Shown: positions 45,262 to 54,477, counted from the stretch's first letter. The stretch: 64,000 nt of DNA from Photobacterium rosenbergii (GCF_003026455.1 NZ_PYMB01000003.1:124001-188000); one strand, 5' to 3'. Numbers and translations are program-made. The notes: generated from the sequence alone by a model not told the origin.

Positions 45262-46941
45262 ATGTTAAATAGTACACTAAAAGCACTCTCCGCTACCAAA
45301 GAGCAAAATGGTGAAGCGAGACTGACTGCCATCAATGGTACTGTCGAGCTTTCTAATTTGATCCCACCAACGGTTTCTTATGAAAGCCGTGGGAATGTTT
45401 TGCTGGTGGGTGAAGAAGACGTTATCACGGCACTTGAGGCACAGTTTACTTCGCTAAATTCGGTAACCCTACTTGCCACAGCGAAGGCTGAATCTAAAGA
45501 TAAAGCCAATACCAGTGTTAAGCGTAACAATCTTTATTTTGCATCTAAGGCAACGGTAAAAGGTTACCTTGGGGCATTTGAAGTGTCTTGTGATGTTGAA
45601 AGTATGTTGACGACGGTCAATCTGGCAAAAGTGGCTATTGGCCGTGATTGCTTTGATTTGATTGTGGATATGACTGATACAGGCTTAACAGAGGTTGAGA
45701 TTTCTGCTCCGGGTTATTATGCCGTTGGGACAGGTAAAGCGAAATTGGCCAATGTCATCGAAGATCTGCCTGAGATGATTGGGACTTTTGATAAGCCTAA
45801 ATACTTTCGACTAAATCCTGATCTTTGCGCACATTCTTCTCGTGGTGTGACCGGATGTGAGCGTTGTGTTGATGCTTGTCCTGCTGGTGCATTGTCCAGC
45901 ACAGGCGACCGTATTGAAATCAATCCATACCTTTGCCAAGGAGTGGGTACGTGTGCGACAACTTGTCCGACTGAGGCAATCTCATATGCGTTACCTGATC
46001 CGGCAAATACTCAGCATTTCGTTTATCGATTACTAGAAAACTATAGAAAAGCAGGAGGCGAAAAACCAACCTTGCTTTTCTATGGAAACCGTGATGAAGA
46101 AAACGTAAATACGATCATCGCTGATCTTCCTGAGTCTGTTATTCCTGTTGCATTGGAAGAACTGGCGACAGTTGGTATTGATACTTGGTTCAGTGCATTG
46201 GCCTATGGTGCACATCAAGTGCTTTTGGCAACAAAGACCTCTTATATTCCTGACACTATCGATCGTGTACTGCGTGATGAATTAGCAACGGCTCAGTCAT
46301 TTTTGGCTGAAATGGGCTATGACATTGAACGTATCGCTTTATTTGATTTTTCAGAGGCAAAAGCATTCTCTGGTTTTGACTCTGCACTATTGAATGTTGC
46401 TACTCCATTGGAAGGCGATAAACGCGCGAAGCTGTTTGCGGTTCTTGATGCCCTTTATGAAAACGCGGCGGTAAAACCAGAACGTACTGCGGTAACTGAA
46501 AATGCCCCATATGGTTCCGTTGAGTGCAAATCTGAAGATTGCACATTGTGTATGGGCTGTGTGTCTGTATGCCCGACGCGAGCACTTCATGCCATTGGCG
46601 ATCGTCCAGGTCTTTTGTTTATTGAACAAGATTGCGTGCAATGTGGCATGTGTGAAAAAGCGTGTCCTGAAAAAGTGATTTCCCTTAATCCGGGTTTGAC
46701 TTGGAATGCACAGACACGCCAGGAAGCACAGGTTCTGCATGAGGAAGAAGCGGCTTGCTGTACCAGTTGCGGTAAACCATTTGCTCCAGCTTCTATGGTG
46801 AAAATGTTGACCGAGAAGTTACAAAATCACTCTCAGTTTCAGGGAGAAGCCATTCGTCGGTTGAATATGTGCGAAGACTGCCGTGTTCGCGATATTTTCT
46901 CGACGATCGTCGATGATCCTGAAAGTCAGCTAAAAGTGTAG
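45262..46941 (+). CDS. Multi-cluster 4Fe-4S ferredoxin-type protein of the formate dehydrogenase locus
   Basis: A 559-residue cytosolic iron-sulfur protein. It has four ferredoxin-type motifs in two pairs: CERCVDACPAG and CQGVGTCATTCP (about residues 195-235), then CTLCMGCVSVCP and CVQCGMCEKACP (about 425-470). Further cysteines follow in CCTSCGKPF and CEDCRVRD. It probably relays electrons or helps assemble clusters for the dehydrogenase. It is the first gene of the operon, with ATG at 45262 and an AGGAAT SD. Confidence 0.87.
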   Translation: MLNSTLKALSATKEQNGEARLTAINGTVELSNLIPPTVSYESRGNVLLVGEEDVITALEAQFTSLNSVTLLATAKAESKDKANTSVKRNNLYFASKATVKGYLGAFEVSCDVESMLTTVNLAKVAIGRDCFDLIVDMTDTGLTEVEISAPGYYAVGTGKAKLANVIEDLPEMIGTFDKPKYFRLNPDLCAHSSRGVTGCERCVDACPAGALSSTGDRIEINPYLCQGVGTCATTCPTEAISYALPDPANTQHFVYRLLENYRKAGGEKPTLLFYGNRDEENVNTIIADLPESVIPVALEELATVGIDTWFSALAYGAHQVLLATKTSYIPDTIDRVLRDELATAQSFLAEMGYDIERIALFDFSEAKAFSGFDSALLNVATPLEGDKRAKLFAVLDALYENAAVKPERTAVTENAPYGSVECKSEDCTLCMGCVSVCPTRALHAIGDRPGLLFIEQDCVQCGMCEKACPEKVISLNPGLTWNAQTRQEAQVLHEEEAACCTSCGKPFAPASMVKMLTEKLQNHSQFQGEAIRRLNMCEDCRVRDIFSTIVDDPESQLKV

Positions 46942-46950
46942 GAAAAGCAA

Positions 46951-47556
46951 ATGGAATCAGTACTTCAAACTCAACAAGAAGATAGTGCACTGCGTGTTGA
47001 AATTTATGGCTTGTTAGCACATTTGTTTCGCAAAGCACCGGATCAAACTGTTTTGGATTGGCTTTCTGCGCTCGATGTTGAAGCGAATCAAAATGCTTCT
47101 TCATCTAACACAATGGCTGCTTCATGGCCTGTTGTTAAATTGGCGGCACAGACCTCAACCGTTTTAGCTGTTGAAGAGGAATATCAAGATCTGTTCATTG
47201 GTATTGGTCGTGGCGAGATCGTTCCATTTGGCTCTTGGTATCTAACCGGTTCATTGATGGAAATGCCTCTTGCTCATCTCCGTCGTGATCTCATGCAATT
47301 GGGCTTTGCCCGTGAAGAGAGTGTCAAAGAGCCGGAAGACCATATCGCCGCTTTACTGGAAGTGATGGCAATGCTGGTGGAAGGGGGAGATAAGCACTTA
47401 CAGCAAGTTTTCTTCAATCGCCATATCGCAACTTGGTTCGAGCGACTATGCATTGATCTAAAGACTGCCAATAGTGCTGTGTTTTATAGCGCGGTTGCCG
47501 AATTAGCTTTGCAGTTCCTGCTGGTGGAAAAAACACGATTGGTAGAGGTGAACTAG
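46951..47556 (+). CDS. TorD/DmsD-family chaperone
   Basis: A 201-residue all-helical cytosolic protein of the TorD family, with the characteristic segment EEYQDLFIGIGRGEIVPFGSWY and later EPEDHIAALLEVM. These chaperones bind the TAT signal of molybdoenzymes and hold them until the cofactor is inserted. It lies 9 bp after the ferredoxin gene and upstream of the TAT peptide and dehydrogenase genes, its likely clients. Confidence 0.88.
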   Translation: MESVLQTQQEDSALRVEIYGLLAHLFRKAPDQTVLDWLSALDVEANQNASSSNTMAASWPVVKLAAQTSTVLAVEEEYQDLFIGIGRGEIVPFGSWYLTGSLMEMPLAHLRRDLMQLGFAREESVKEPEDHIAALLEVMAMLVEGGDKHLQQVFFNRHIATWFERLCIDLKTANSAVFYSAVAELALQFLLVEKTRLVEVN

Positions 47557-47738
47557 ACTTTACCTAATTTTCATTTTTGTGACGACGTAACCGCTACCTA
47601 GCTATGTAATGAGAGTGCTCAGAAAATAGCTGGAAGAAGTCTTTTAAGTCGTTATTTATTTTACGAAAAACTTAGCAAAAGAATTGATTTTCGAAACGAG
47701 TAGATCGGATTCGAAAACACGATAAGGAGCAAGCTTTT
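47557..47738. other. Intra-operon gap with TTCGAA repeats
   Basis: A 182-bp gap inside the fdh operon. TTTTCGAA and TTCGAAAA lie about 20 bp apart near 47688-47716 and form an inverted repeat. I see no GG-N10-GC promoter here. The AAGGAG SD of the next gene is at the right end. Confidence 0.3.
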
Positions 47739-47969
47739 ATGAGTGAGCAGAACAAACCTATTCATAAAGAGAGCAGTCATAAAGAGACCAGTCAAAGCCG
47801 ACGCCAGCTACTGAAAAATATTGGCCTGAGTGTGGCGGCTGGTGCTGTGGTTGCCGGTACAACAACTGCAGTTCAGGCGAAGATTGAACAGCCTGAAGGC
47901 AATAAAGATGACAATACTACTGGCTATCGCGAAACCCAGCATATTCGCGATTACTACGAAACCTTGTAA
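47739..47969 (+). CDS. Small TAT-signal protein of the formate dehydrogenase region
   Basis: A 76-residue protein with a twin-arginine signal (SRRQLLKNIGLSVAAGAVVAG, about residues 20-41) cleaved after VQA, leaving a short, polar, charged mature part. It belongs to the family of TAT-targeted peptides found immediately before formate dehydrogenase large-subunit genes. It may be a small subunit of the exported complex. The distance to the next start is 13 bp. Confidence 0.88.
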   Translation: MSEQNKPIHKESSHKETSQSRRQLLKNIGLSVAAGAVVAGTTTAVQAKIEQPEGNKDDNTTGYRETQHIRDYYETL

Positions 47970-47982
47970 GGCGGAGCAATAA

Positions 47983-50838
47983 ATGAAACTGATTAAACGT
48001 TCCGATAACGTAAGCAAGGACGAAAACCAGCTAGGTATTTCGCGTCGTTCCTTTATCCGTAACTCTTCACTGGCTGCTGCTGGTGGTATGGCTGGTGCAA
48101 GTTTGTTTGCGCCGGGCATGATGAAAAAAGCCGAGGCAAAGGAAGTCGATCCTAAAGCGCCGGTTGAAGTGAAGCGTACGATTTGCTCCCACTGTTCTGT
48201 TGGCTGTGGTATTTATGCCGAAGTGCAGGAAGGGGTCTGGACTGGCCAAGAGCCAGCCTTTGATCACCCATTCAACGCTGGTGGCCACTGTGCGAAAGGT
48301 GCAGCACTTCGCGAGCATGGACATGGTGAACGCCGTATCAAATACCCAATGAAGTTGGTTGACGGCAAGTGGAAGAAACTGAGTTGGGAGCAGGCTTTGG
48401 ATGAAGTCAGCCAGCAGGTCAAGAAGATCCGCGAAGAGTCGGGTCCAGATTCCGTTTACTGGTTGGGTTCTGCAAAACACAACAACGAACAAGCTTACTT
48501 GTTCCGTAAGATGGTCTCGCTATGGGGTTCGAACAACGTTGACCACCAGGCGCGTATCTGTCACTCCACAACCGTTGCCGGCGTAGCTAATACCTGGGGT
48601 TACGGGGCGATGACCAACTCGCTCAATGACATGCACAACTGTAAGTCGATCCTGTTTATCGGCTCAAACCCTGCAGAAGCGCACCCCGTTGCGATGCAGC
48701 ATATCCTGATCGCCAAAGAGCGCAACAGCTGCAAGATTGTGGTTGCGGACCCTCGTCGTACCCGTACAGCAGCGAAATCTGATCACTATGTTTCTCTGCG
48801 TCCAGGCTCAGACGTCGCCTTTATTTGGGGTGTGCTATATCACATCTTCAAAAATGGCTGGGAAGACAAAGAATTCATTCGCCAGCGTGTTTGGGGGATG
48901 GATGAAGTACAAGCAGAAGTAGCCAAGTGGACCCCGGCTGAAGTAGAGCGCGTGAGTGGCGTGCCTGAAGCCGATGTGTACCGAACTGCCAAAATGCTGT
49001 CTGAGAACCGTCCAGGCTGTGTGGTTTGGTGTATGGGTGGTACCCAGCACACCACAGGTAATAACAATACCCGTGCTTACTGCATCCTTGAGCTTGCCCT
49101 TGGTAACATGGGTAAATCAGGCGGTGGAGCCAACATTTTCCGTGGTCACGATAACGTGCAGGGTGCAACAGACTTCGGCGTTTTGTCTGATAACCTTCCG
49201 GGTTACTACGGCCTTTCTGAAGGTGCGTGGAAGCACTGGGCGAAAGTGTGGGATGTAGACTACGAGTGGCTGAAGGGCCGCTTTGACCAAAAAGAATACA
49301 GCGGCAAGAAACCGATGAACAATGCCGGTATTCCTGTGTCGCGTTGGATTGATGGCGTGTTGGAAGACAAAGCCAACATTGAGCAGAATGACAACATCCG
49401 CGCCATGTTCTATTGGGGCCATGCGGTGAACTCGCAGACCCGTGGTACTGAAATGCGTAAGGCAATGGAAAAACTGGATATGATGGTCATTGTCGACCCG
49501 TACCCAGGTGTCGCTGCGGTAATGAACAACCGTAAAGACAACGTATATCTGCTGCCAGCAACTACACAGTTCGAAACAACGGGGTCTGTAACGGCAACCA
49601 ACCGCTCGGTGCAGTGGCGTGATCAGATCATTGAACCGCTATTCGAATCAAAACCTGACCACGAAATTATGTACCTGCTTTCTCAGAAGTTGGGTCTTTC
49701 TGAGCAGCTGTTCAAACACATCCGTGTAGAAAATAACCAGCCTGTGATTGAAGACATCACCCGTGAGTACAACAAGGGTATGTGGACTATCGGTTACACC
49801 GGTCAGAGTCCTGAACGTCTGAAAGAGCACCAGCAGAACTGGCATACGTTCCATAAGACGTCCTTGGAAGCCGAAGGCGGCCCTGCAAACGGTGAAACTT
49901 ACGGTTTGCCTTGGCCTTGTTGGGGGACTCCAGAGCTGAAACACCCAGGTACTCATATTCTTTACGATACGTCGAAAACCGTTGCTCAAGGTGGCGGTAA
50001 CTTCCGTGCCCGTTTTGGTGTAGAACGTAACGGTGAAAGCCTTCTTGCAGATGACAGCTTCTCCCTTGGCTGTGAACTTGAAGATGGTTACCCGGAATTT
50101 ACCGACAAGATGCTTAAGCAACTTGGTTGGTGGGATGATCTGACTGCAGAAGAGCAGGCGCAAGCTGAAGGTAAAAACTGGAAGACTGACTTGTCTGGCG
50201 GTATTCAGCGCGTTGCCATCAAGCACGGCTGTATCCCGTTTGGTAACGCTAAAGCGCGTGCTGTAGTTTGGACATTCCCAGATGCAGTTCCGTTGCACCG
50301 TGAACCGCTGTACACGCCTCGACGTGACCTTGTAACAGATTACCCAACGTGGAATGACAGTGAAGCCATGTTCCGTCTGCCAACGTTGTACAAATCGATC
50401 CAAGACAAAGACGTGTCTGGCGATTACCCAATCGTATTGACTTCCGGTCGATTGGTTGAGTATGAGGGCGGTGGTGATGAAACCCGTTCTAACCCATGGC
50501 TGGCAGAATTGCAGCAAGAGATGTTTGTAGAGGTGAACCCGAAAGATGCCAACGATATTGGCTTCAAAGACGGTGAGATGGTGTGGGTAGAGGGCGCTGA
50601 AAAGGGCCGTATCCATGTTAAGGCCATGGTAACGCCTCGTGTGAAACCGGGAATGGCATTTATTCCGTTCCACTTCGGCGGTAAGTTCCAGGGTGAAGAT
50701 CTACGTGATCGATACCCAGAAGGTTGTGCCCCGTTTGTTTCGGGCGAAGCCGCCAACACGGCAACGACTTATGGTTATGACCCTGTTACCCAGATGCAGG
50801 AAACCAAAGTCACCCTCTGTAAAATCTCTAAAGCGTAA
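47983..50838 (+). CDS. fdhA: Formate dehydrogenase catalytic (alpha) subunit, cysteine type
   Basis: A 951-residue periplasmic W/Mo-bis-MGD enzyme. TAT motif SRRSFIRN at about residue 20. The 4Fe-4S cluster is bound by C68, C71, C75 and C103. The active-site metal ligand is Cys193 in ARICHSTTV; E. coli FdnG has selenocysteine at the equivalent place and there is no in-frame TGA here. Later parts hold the MGD-binding dinucleotide domains. It oxidises formate to CO2 and passes electrons to the beta subunit. It lies next to tungstate uptake control elements, which suggests W use (inference). Confidence 0.95.
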   Translation: MKLIKRSDNVSKDENQLGISRRSFIRNSSLAAAGGMAGASLFAPGMMKKAEAKEVDPKAPVEVKRTICSHCSVGCGIYAEVQEGVWTGQEPAFDHPFNAGGHCAKGAALREHGHGERRIKYPMKLVDGKWKKLSWEQALDEVSQQVKKIREESGPDSVYWLGSAKHNNEQAYLFRKMVSLWGSNNVDHQARICHSTTVAGVANTWGYGAMTNSLNDMHNCKSILFIGSNPAEAHPVAMQHILIAKERNSCKIVVADPRRTRTAAKSDHYVSLRPGSDVAFIWGVLYHIFKNGWEDKEFIRQRVWGMDEVQAEVAKWTPAEVERVSGVPEADVYRTAKMLSENRPGCVVWCMGGTQHTTGNNNTRAYCILELALGNMGKSGGGANIFRGHDNVQGATDFGVLSDNLPGYYGLSEGAWKHWAKVWDVDYEWLKGRFDQKEYSGKKPMNNAGIPVSRWIDGVLEDKANIEQNDNIRAMFYWGHAVNSQTRGTEMRKAMEKLDMMVIVDPYPGVAAVMNNRKDNVYLLPATTQFETTGSVTATNRSVQWRDQIIEPLFESKPDHEIMYLLSQKLGLSEQLFKHIRVENNQPVIEDITREYNKGMWTIGYTGQSPERLKEHQQNWHTFHKTSLEAEGGPANGETYGLPWPCWGTPELKHPGTHILYDTSKTVAQGGGNFRARFGVERNGESLLADDSFSLGCELEDGYPEFTDKMLKQLGWWDDLTAEEQAQAEGKNWKTDLSGGIQRVAIKHGCIPFGNAKARAVVWTFPDAVPLHREPLYTPRRDLVTDYPTWNDSEAMFRLPTLYKSIQDKDVSGDYPIVLTSGRLVEYEGGGDETRSNPWLAELQQEMFVEVNPKDANDIGFKDGEMVWVEGAEKGRIHVKAMVTPRVKPGMAFIPFHFGGKFQGEDLRDRYPEGCAPFVSGEAANTATTYGYDPVTQMQETKVTLCKISKA

Positions 50839-50850
50839 GGAGTCATTCTG

Positions 50851-51468
50851 ATGGCACGTATGAAATTTCTTTGTGACTCTAAACGTTGTATCGAGTGCAA
50901 CGGTTGTGTGACAGCTTGTAAAAACGAAAACGATGATGCGCTTGAGTGGGGTATTCAACGCCGTCGCGTCGTGACCCTGAACGATGGTCTACCGAATGAA
51001 AACTCAATCTCGGTAGCCTGCATGCATTGTAGTGACGCGCCATGTATGGCGGTGTGTCCGGCGGATTGTTTTGTTCAAACAGAAGATGGCATCGTTCTGC
51101 ACGATAAAGATCTCTGCATCGGTTGTGGCTATTGTTTGTTTGCCTGCCCGTTCGGTGCACCGCAATTCCCACAGCAAACCGCTTTTGCAGAGCGTGGCAA
51201 GATGGATAAATGTACTTTCTGTGCAGGCGGTCCGAATGTTGAAACTGGCTCGGTAGAAGAGAAGCAGAAGTATGGTGCTAACCGTATTGCTGAGGGCAAA
51301 CTGCCGATGTGTGCTTCTCTGTGTTCAACCAAGGCACTGCTGGCTGGCGATGCAGCGAAAATCTCTGATATCTACCGTGAGCGTGTTGTTGCTCGTGGCG
51401 CAAAGGAAGCGGGTTGGGCGAGTACCGAAGACCTTGCATATGATGCAGCCAAGGTGCGTAAGGCTTAA
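50851..51468 (+). CDS. fdhB: Formate dehydrogenase iron-sulfur (beta) subunit
   Basis: A 205-residue electron-transfer subunit with four 4Fe-4S motifs: CIECNGCVTACK, CMHCSDAPCMAVCP, CIGCGYCLFACP and a final set including CTFC and CASLC. It lacks the C-terminal membrane helix of E. coli FdnH, as in the FDH3-type enzymes. It carries electrons from the alpha subunit to cytochrome b. ATG at 50851 has AAGGAG; the gap after alpha is 12 bp. Confidence 0.94.
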   Translation: MARMKFLCDSKRCIECNGCVTACKNENDDALEWGIQRRRVVTLNDGLPNENSISVACMHCSDAPCMAVCPADCFVQTEDGIVLHDKDLCIGCGYCLFACPFGAPQFPQQTAFAERGKMDKCTFCAGGPNVETGSVEEKQKYGANRIAEGKLPMCASLCSTKALLAGDAAKISDIYRERVVARGAKEAGWASTEDLAYDAAKVRKA

Positions 51469-51566
51469 TTAAGCCCAGCAAACGACAATGAGGCAACCTC
51501 AATGTTGGGGGTTGCCTCAAGGTAAGAGATTTAAACATAACTGTTGAACAAACAGTCGGGAGTAAT

Positions 51567-52643
51567 ATGACTAAGCGAATTCAACATTGGTTCTTCTTGT
51601 TATCAACCGCTTTGGTTTTGATGTTTTCATTATCGGCGGCAGCAAGTAACGAAACCAGTGCTAACTCTGAATCTGAACGCTTGGGCGAGTCTGTTGTAAG
51701 GCATGAAGTCATTGGCTTTGCCGGTGCTGACTATTGGCGAGCCGTCAAAGATGGTCAAGAAGGCTATACTACTTCGCAATCTCCAGAGCACGGTGTGCTA
51801 ATCAGTGTCCCGGGGCAGACCTGGTTCATTATGAAAGAGAAGTGGATGTCACCGCTGGGCGCACTGGCCATTTTCGGTAGTCTGGTAATGGTTGCGTTGG
51901 CGTATGTGGTTGTTGGCCCATTAAAGCTTAGCAAGCCCAAAACGGGCCGTAAGATCAAGCGCTGGAGTCGGTTCGATAGGGCATTGCACTGGAGTTTGGC
52001 GTTTACCTTTTTGACCTTGGCATTTAGTGGATTGACGTTGGTTTATGGTAAGTATTTTATCAAGCCTATCGTACCCACTGAGTTGTGGGGCTGGGTGATC
52101 TATGCCGCTAAGCAATATCACAACTATATTGGTCCACTATTTGCGATTTTCTTGGTGGCAGTACTGATTAAGTGGTGGCGTAAAAGTATTTTCAACAAAG
52201 TCGACATGCAGTGGTTCATGAAAATGGGCGGTATGGTCGGTAAGCATAAGGGTAGTCACCCATCAGCTGGGTTCTCAAATGGTGGTGAGAAAGCTATCTT
52301 TTGGCTGTTGATATTCTTTGGTGCTTTCATTGTTGTCAGTGGTTTTATTCTCGACTTCCCACTATTCGGTCAAACACGTCGTGATATGGAGTTATCGCAT
52401 CTAGTGCACATGCTATCTGCATTGGTGCTGATCTGCGGTTTCATCTTCCACATCTATATTGGTTTGTTTGGTATGGAAGCTGGCCTTGACGGCATGATCA
52501 CCGGTGAGGTAGATGAGACATGGGCTAAAGAGCACCACGACTTGTGGTACGAAGAAGTCAAAGACTTGCCTGAGAACCAGCCTGGCTATGATGAGAAAGT
52601 CGAAGCCGATAAGAAGGGCAACGCCGCACAAGATAACGCCTAA
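51567..52643 (+). CDS. Formate dehydrogenase cytochrome b556 (gamma) subunit
   Basis: A 358-residue inner-membrane subunit. An N-terminal signal-like helix (residues 1-27) and a short extra domain come before the four-helix cytochrome b561-type core (about residues 135-310). Haem-ligand histidines include those in FDRALHWS, KQYHNYIG and LSHLVHMLS/FIFHIYIG. It takes electrons from the beta subunit to the quinone pool. It is the last gene of the operon, followed by a strong terminator. Confidence 0.93.
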   Translation: MTKRIQHWFFLLSTALVLMFSLSAAASNETSANSESERLGESVVRHEVIGFAGADYWRAVKDGQEGYTTSQSPEHGVLISVPGQTWFIMKEKWMSPLGALAIFGSLVMVALAYVVVGPLKLSKPKTGRKIKRWSRFDRALHWSLAFTFLTLAFSGLTLVYGKYFIKPIVPTELWGWVIYAAKQYHNYIGPLFAIFLVAVLIKWWRKSIFNKVDMQWFMKMGGMVGKHKGSHPSAGFSNGGEKAIFWLLIFFGAFIVVSGFILDFPLFGQTRRDMELSHLVHMLSALVLICGFIFHIYIGLFGMEAGLDGMITGEVDETWAKEHHDLWYEEVKDLPENQPGYDEKVEADKKGNAAQDNA

Positions 52644-52660
52644 TATTCATCTCTAATTGT

Positions 52661-52691
52661 AAAACCGGTAGCGAACACTACCGGTTTTTTT
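52661..52691 (+). terminator. Terminator of the fdh operon
   Basis: AAAACCGGTAG (52661-52671) pairs with CTACCGGTTTT (52678-52688), followed by T. Confidence 0.9.
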
Positions 52692-52944
52692 ATGTCTTAA
52701 AATTCAGTATGATAATGTCAATGCGCACGACATTGTTCCCACCTTATCGCGATGATACCAACCGCTGTGAATGTCGGCACTGATAACTCTCAATCGAGAT
52801 ATTACGTAATCAAACCATTACTCTAATGCACTATAACTTATTATTTGTTATCTATAATTAGACTAATGTCGTAGACGTTTTACTTATAACCACATGAAAA
52901 CAATGGTATAAAGCTATATAGAGTATTGAAGAAAGGACACGGCC

Positions 52945-53655
52945 ATGCTTTTCCCATATCGAAATATTGTTGTATTAACCGGCGCAGGTATTTCTGCGGA
53001 GTCAGGCATACGTACGTTCCGTGACCAAGACGGGTTATGGGAAAATCACCGCATTGAAGACGTGGCAACGCCTGAAGGGTATTATCGAGATCCAGCTCTG
53101 GTGCAAAATTTCTATAACCAGCGCCGCCAGCAGTTAGAAAGTGGAACAGTTTTTCCTAATGATGCCCATAAAGCACTGGCTAGGCTTGAGCAAGAGCTGG
53201 ATGGTAAGGTCACCATAGTGACTCAGAACATTGATAACCTGCATGAAGCCGCTGGTAGCAAGAATGTAATTCATATGCACGGCGAGCTGCTGAAGGCCCA
53301 ATGTAGTGAAACAGGTCAATCAGTAGAGTGGAGTGGGGATATCTCGCTTGATGATCACTGCCATTGCTGCCAGATGCCTGCACCAATGCGTCCAAATGTC
53401 GTTTGGTTTGGCGAAATGCCAATAGGTATGGACCGTATTCACGACGCTTTGCTTGAAGCAGACCTGTTTATTTCAATTGGTACCTCAGGTGCGGTTTACC
53501 CAGCTGCGGGCTTTGTTCATGAAGCGGCGATGCATGGTGCCCATACTATCGAGCTTAATTTAGAGCCAAGTGAGGTTGAAAGTGAATTTGCTGAGAAACG
53601 TTATGGTCCGGCGTCTATGCTAGTCCCTAACTTTGTTGATGAGATACTTGGTTAG
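52945..53655 (+). CDS. cobB: NAD-dependent protein deacylase CobB (sirtuin)
   Basis: A 236-residue class III sirtuin. NAD-binding motif [16 protein letters not shown] is at residues 12-27. Y-x-x-R in FYNQRR indicates desuccinylase capacity as in E. coli CobB. Catalytic His is in IHMHGEL, zinc-type cysteines in CHCCQ, and PNVVWFGE follows. It removes acetyl and succinyl groups from lysines in the cytosol, for example activating acetyl-CoA synthetase. ATG at 52945 is preceded by GAAAGGA. Confidence 0.93.
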   Translation: MLFPYRNIVVLTGAGISAESGIRTFRDQDGLWENHRIEDVATPEGYYRDPALVQNFYNQRRQQLESGTVFPNDAHKALARLEQELDGKVTIVTQNIDNLHEAAGSKNVIHMHGELLKAQCSETGQSVEWSGDISLDDHCHCCQMPAPMRPNVVWFGEMPIGMDRIHDALLEADLFISIGTSGAVYPAAGFVHEAAMHGAHTIELNLEPSEVESEFAEKRYGPASMLVPNFVDEILG

Positions 53656-53680
53656 AAAATAATAGTTAGTGAATTTAAAT

Positions 53681-53705
53681 AGGGCGCTTTGAGCGCCCTT
53701 TTTTC
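53681..53705 (+). terminator. Hairpin terminator
   Basis: AGGGCGCT (53681-53688) pairs with AGCGCCCT (53692-53699) around a 3-nt loop, then TTTTT. It ends cobB. Confidence 0.88.
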
Positions 53706-53754
53706 ATCCAAATATTAATTTACTGATTAGCCTAAAATCGAAGGCTCTGTGATC

Positions 53755-53880
53755 TTAATATTTGTTGATATAGCCACATGCTTTACATGAATACTTGTAT
53801 TTCACACGTAAAAGTTTATCTAAAAGTGTTCTGTGAATACGAATTAAAGAGCCATGGCGCTGGCAGTTTTCACAATGCAT
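53755..53880 (-). CDS. 41-residue zinc-ribbon small protein
   Basis: ATG at 53880, with AAGG 6 nt before it, opens a 41-codon frame with two C-x2-C knuckles, C3-x2-C6 and C32-x2-C35 (CENC and CKAC), separated by a basic, helical middle (RIHRTLLDKLLRVKYKY). The spacing is that of a treble-clef or rubredoxin-type zinc ribbon. It is the second of two small genes on this strand, 48 bp after the first. The family is not recognised; a nucleic-acid or ribosome-associated role would fit the charge. Confidence 0.6.
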   Translation of the reverse strand: MHCENCQRHGSLIRIHRTLLDKLLRVKYKYSCKACGYINKY

Positions 53881-53928
53881 ATAAAACCTTGTTGCATGGA
53901 ATTTAAAATAACTTGTTGCAATGATTAG

Positions 53929-54072
53929 TTAAGCATTCTTCAAAATATCAAGAAGCCTTTCGTTCAGTATCTCCATATGTTTTCTTTTCGTATCTTTGAG
54001 CCTATCTTGCGCTTTTTCTGAGATTGACTGGTTTAGCGTTCTTCGAGTCTGACTATATTGTTTTTTATACAC
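53929..54072 (-). CDS. 47-residue basic helical small protein
   Basis: GTG at 54072 with an AAGG SD 8 nt before it opens a 47-codon frame, rich in Lys/Arg/Gln and helical throughout (MYKKQYSQTRRTLNQSISEK at the start, ERLLDILKNA at the end). A good vegetative promoter lies upstream. With the zinc-ribbon gene it probably forms a two-gene unit. No homologue is recognised. Confidence 0.5.
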   Translation of the reverse strand: MYKKQYSQTRRTLNQSISEKAQDRLKDTKRKHMEILNERLLDILKNA

Positions 54073-54153
54073 GGTAATTACCTTGAGCTGTTTTCATGTA
54101 ATCTTATTTATCTTATTATCTCATCATAATGATGATGCTTGATTCGTTTAGAC

Positions 54154-54181
54154 ATTGTACGCATTACATTGCTTTGATCAA
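54154..54181 (-). promoter_or_regulatory. Sigma-70 promoter for the two small genes
   Basis: On the minus strand TTGATC (54181-54176), a 16-bp spacer and TACAAT (54159-54154). The predicted start is about 75 nt before the 47-codon gene. Confidence 0.5.
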
Positions 54182-54424
54182 TCAGTCAGAAGGTGGTGAG
54201 AGCATCTTTCATTTTTTAATGTTTATTATCTCTAAATATCAATCACTTAATTTTTGGGTGATTTATAGCTCAAAGTTATACAACTGGAGATAATAGGTCA
54301 GATTTGACACTAATTAGGTAACGACATTATGGCCTACTGACAATCCTGTCGTCTCTGTACATGTTTGTCTGAAACTATCTCGATGCATTTTGGGGTGATA
54401 ATGTCAGGATAGAAACCTAAAAAC
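54182..54424. other. Intergenic region, nothing further identified
   Basis: AT-rich sequence between the small-gene promoter and the PACE gene terminator. No ORF with an SD and no strong hairpin is seen. Confidence 0.35.
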
Positions 54425-54447
54425 AACGCCCGCGATAAGCGGGCGTT
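54420..54447 (-). terminator. Terminator of the PACE gene
   Basis: AACGCCCGC (54425-54433) pairs with GCGGGCGTT (54439-54447). On the minus strand the stem is followed by GTTTTTAGG. Confidence 0.8.
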
Positions 54448-54477
54448 CTAAGTTTTATCTAATAAAGTATGGAGCTG

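Noticed and set aside
48559..48561. Selenocysteine at the formate dehydrogenase active site
   Set aside because: The codon is TGT (Cys193), not TGA, and no interruption of the frame occurs.
49648..50673. Long minus-strand ORF (341 codons) inside fdhA
   Set aside because: It is antisense to a certain, highly conserved gene; the open frame reflects the codon bias of fdhA.
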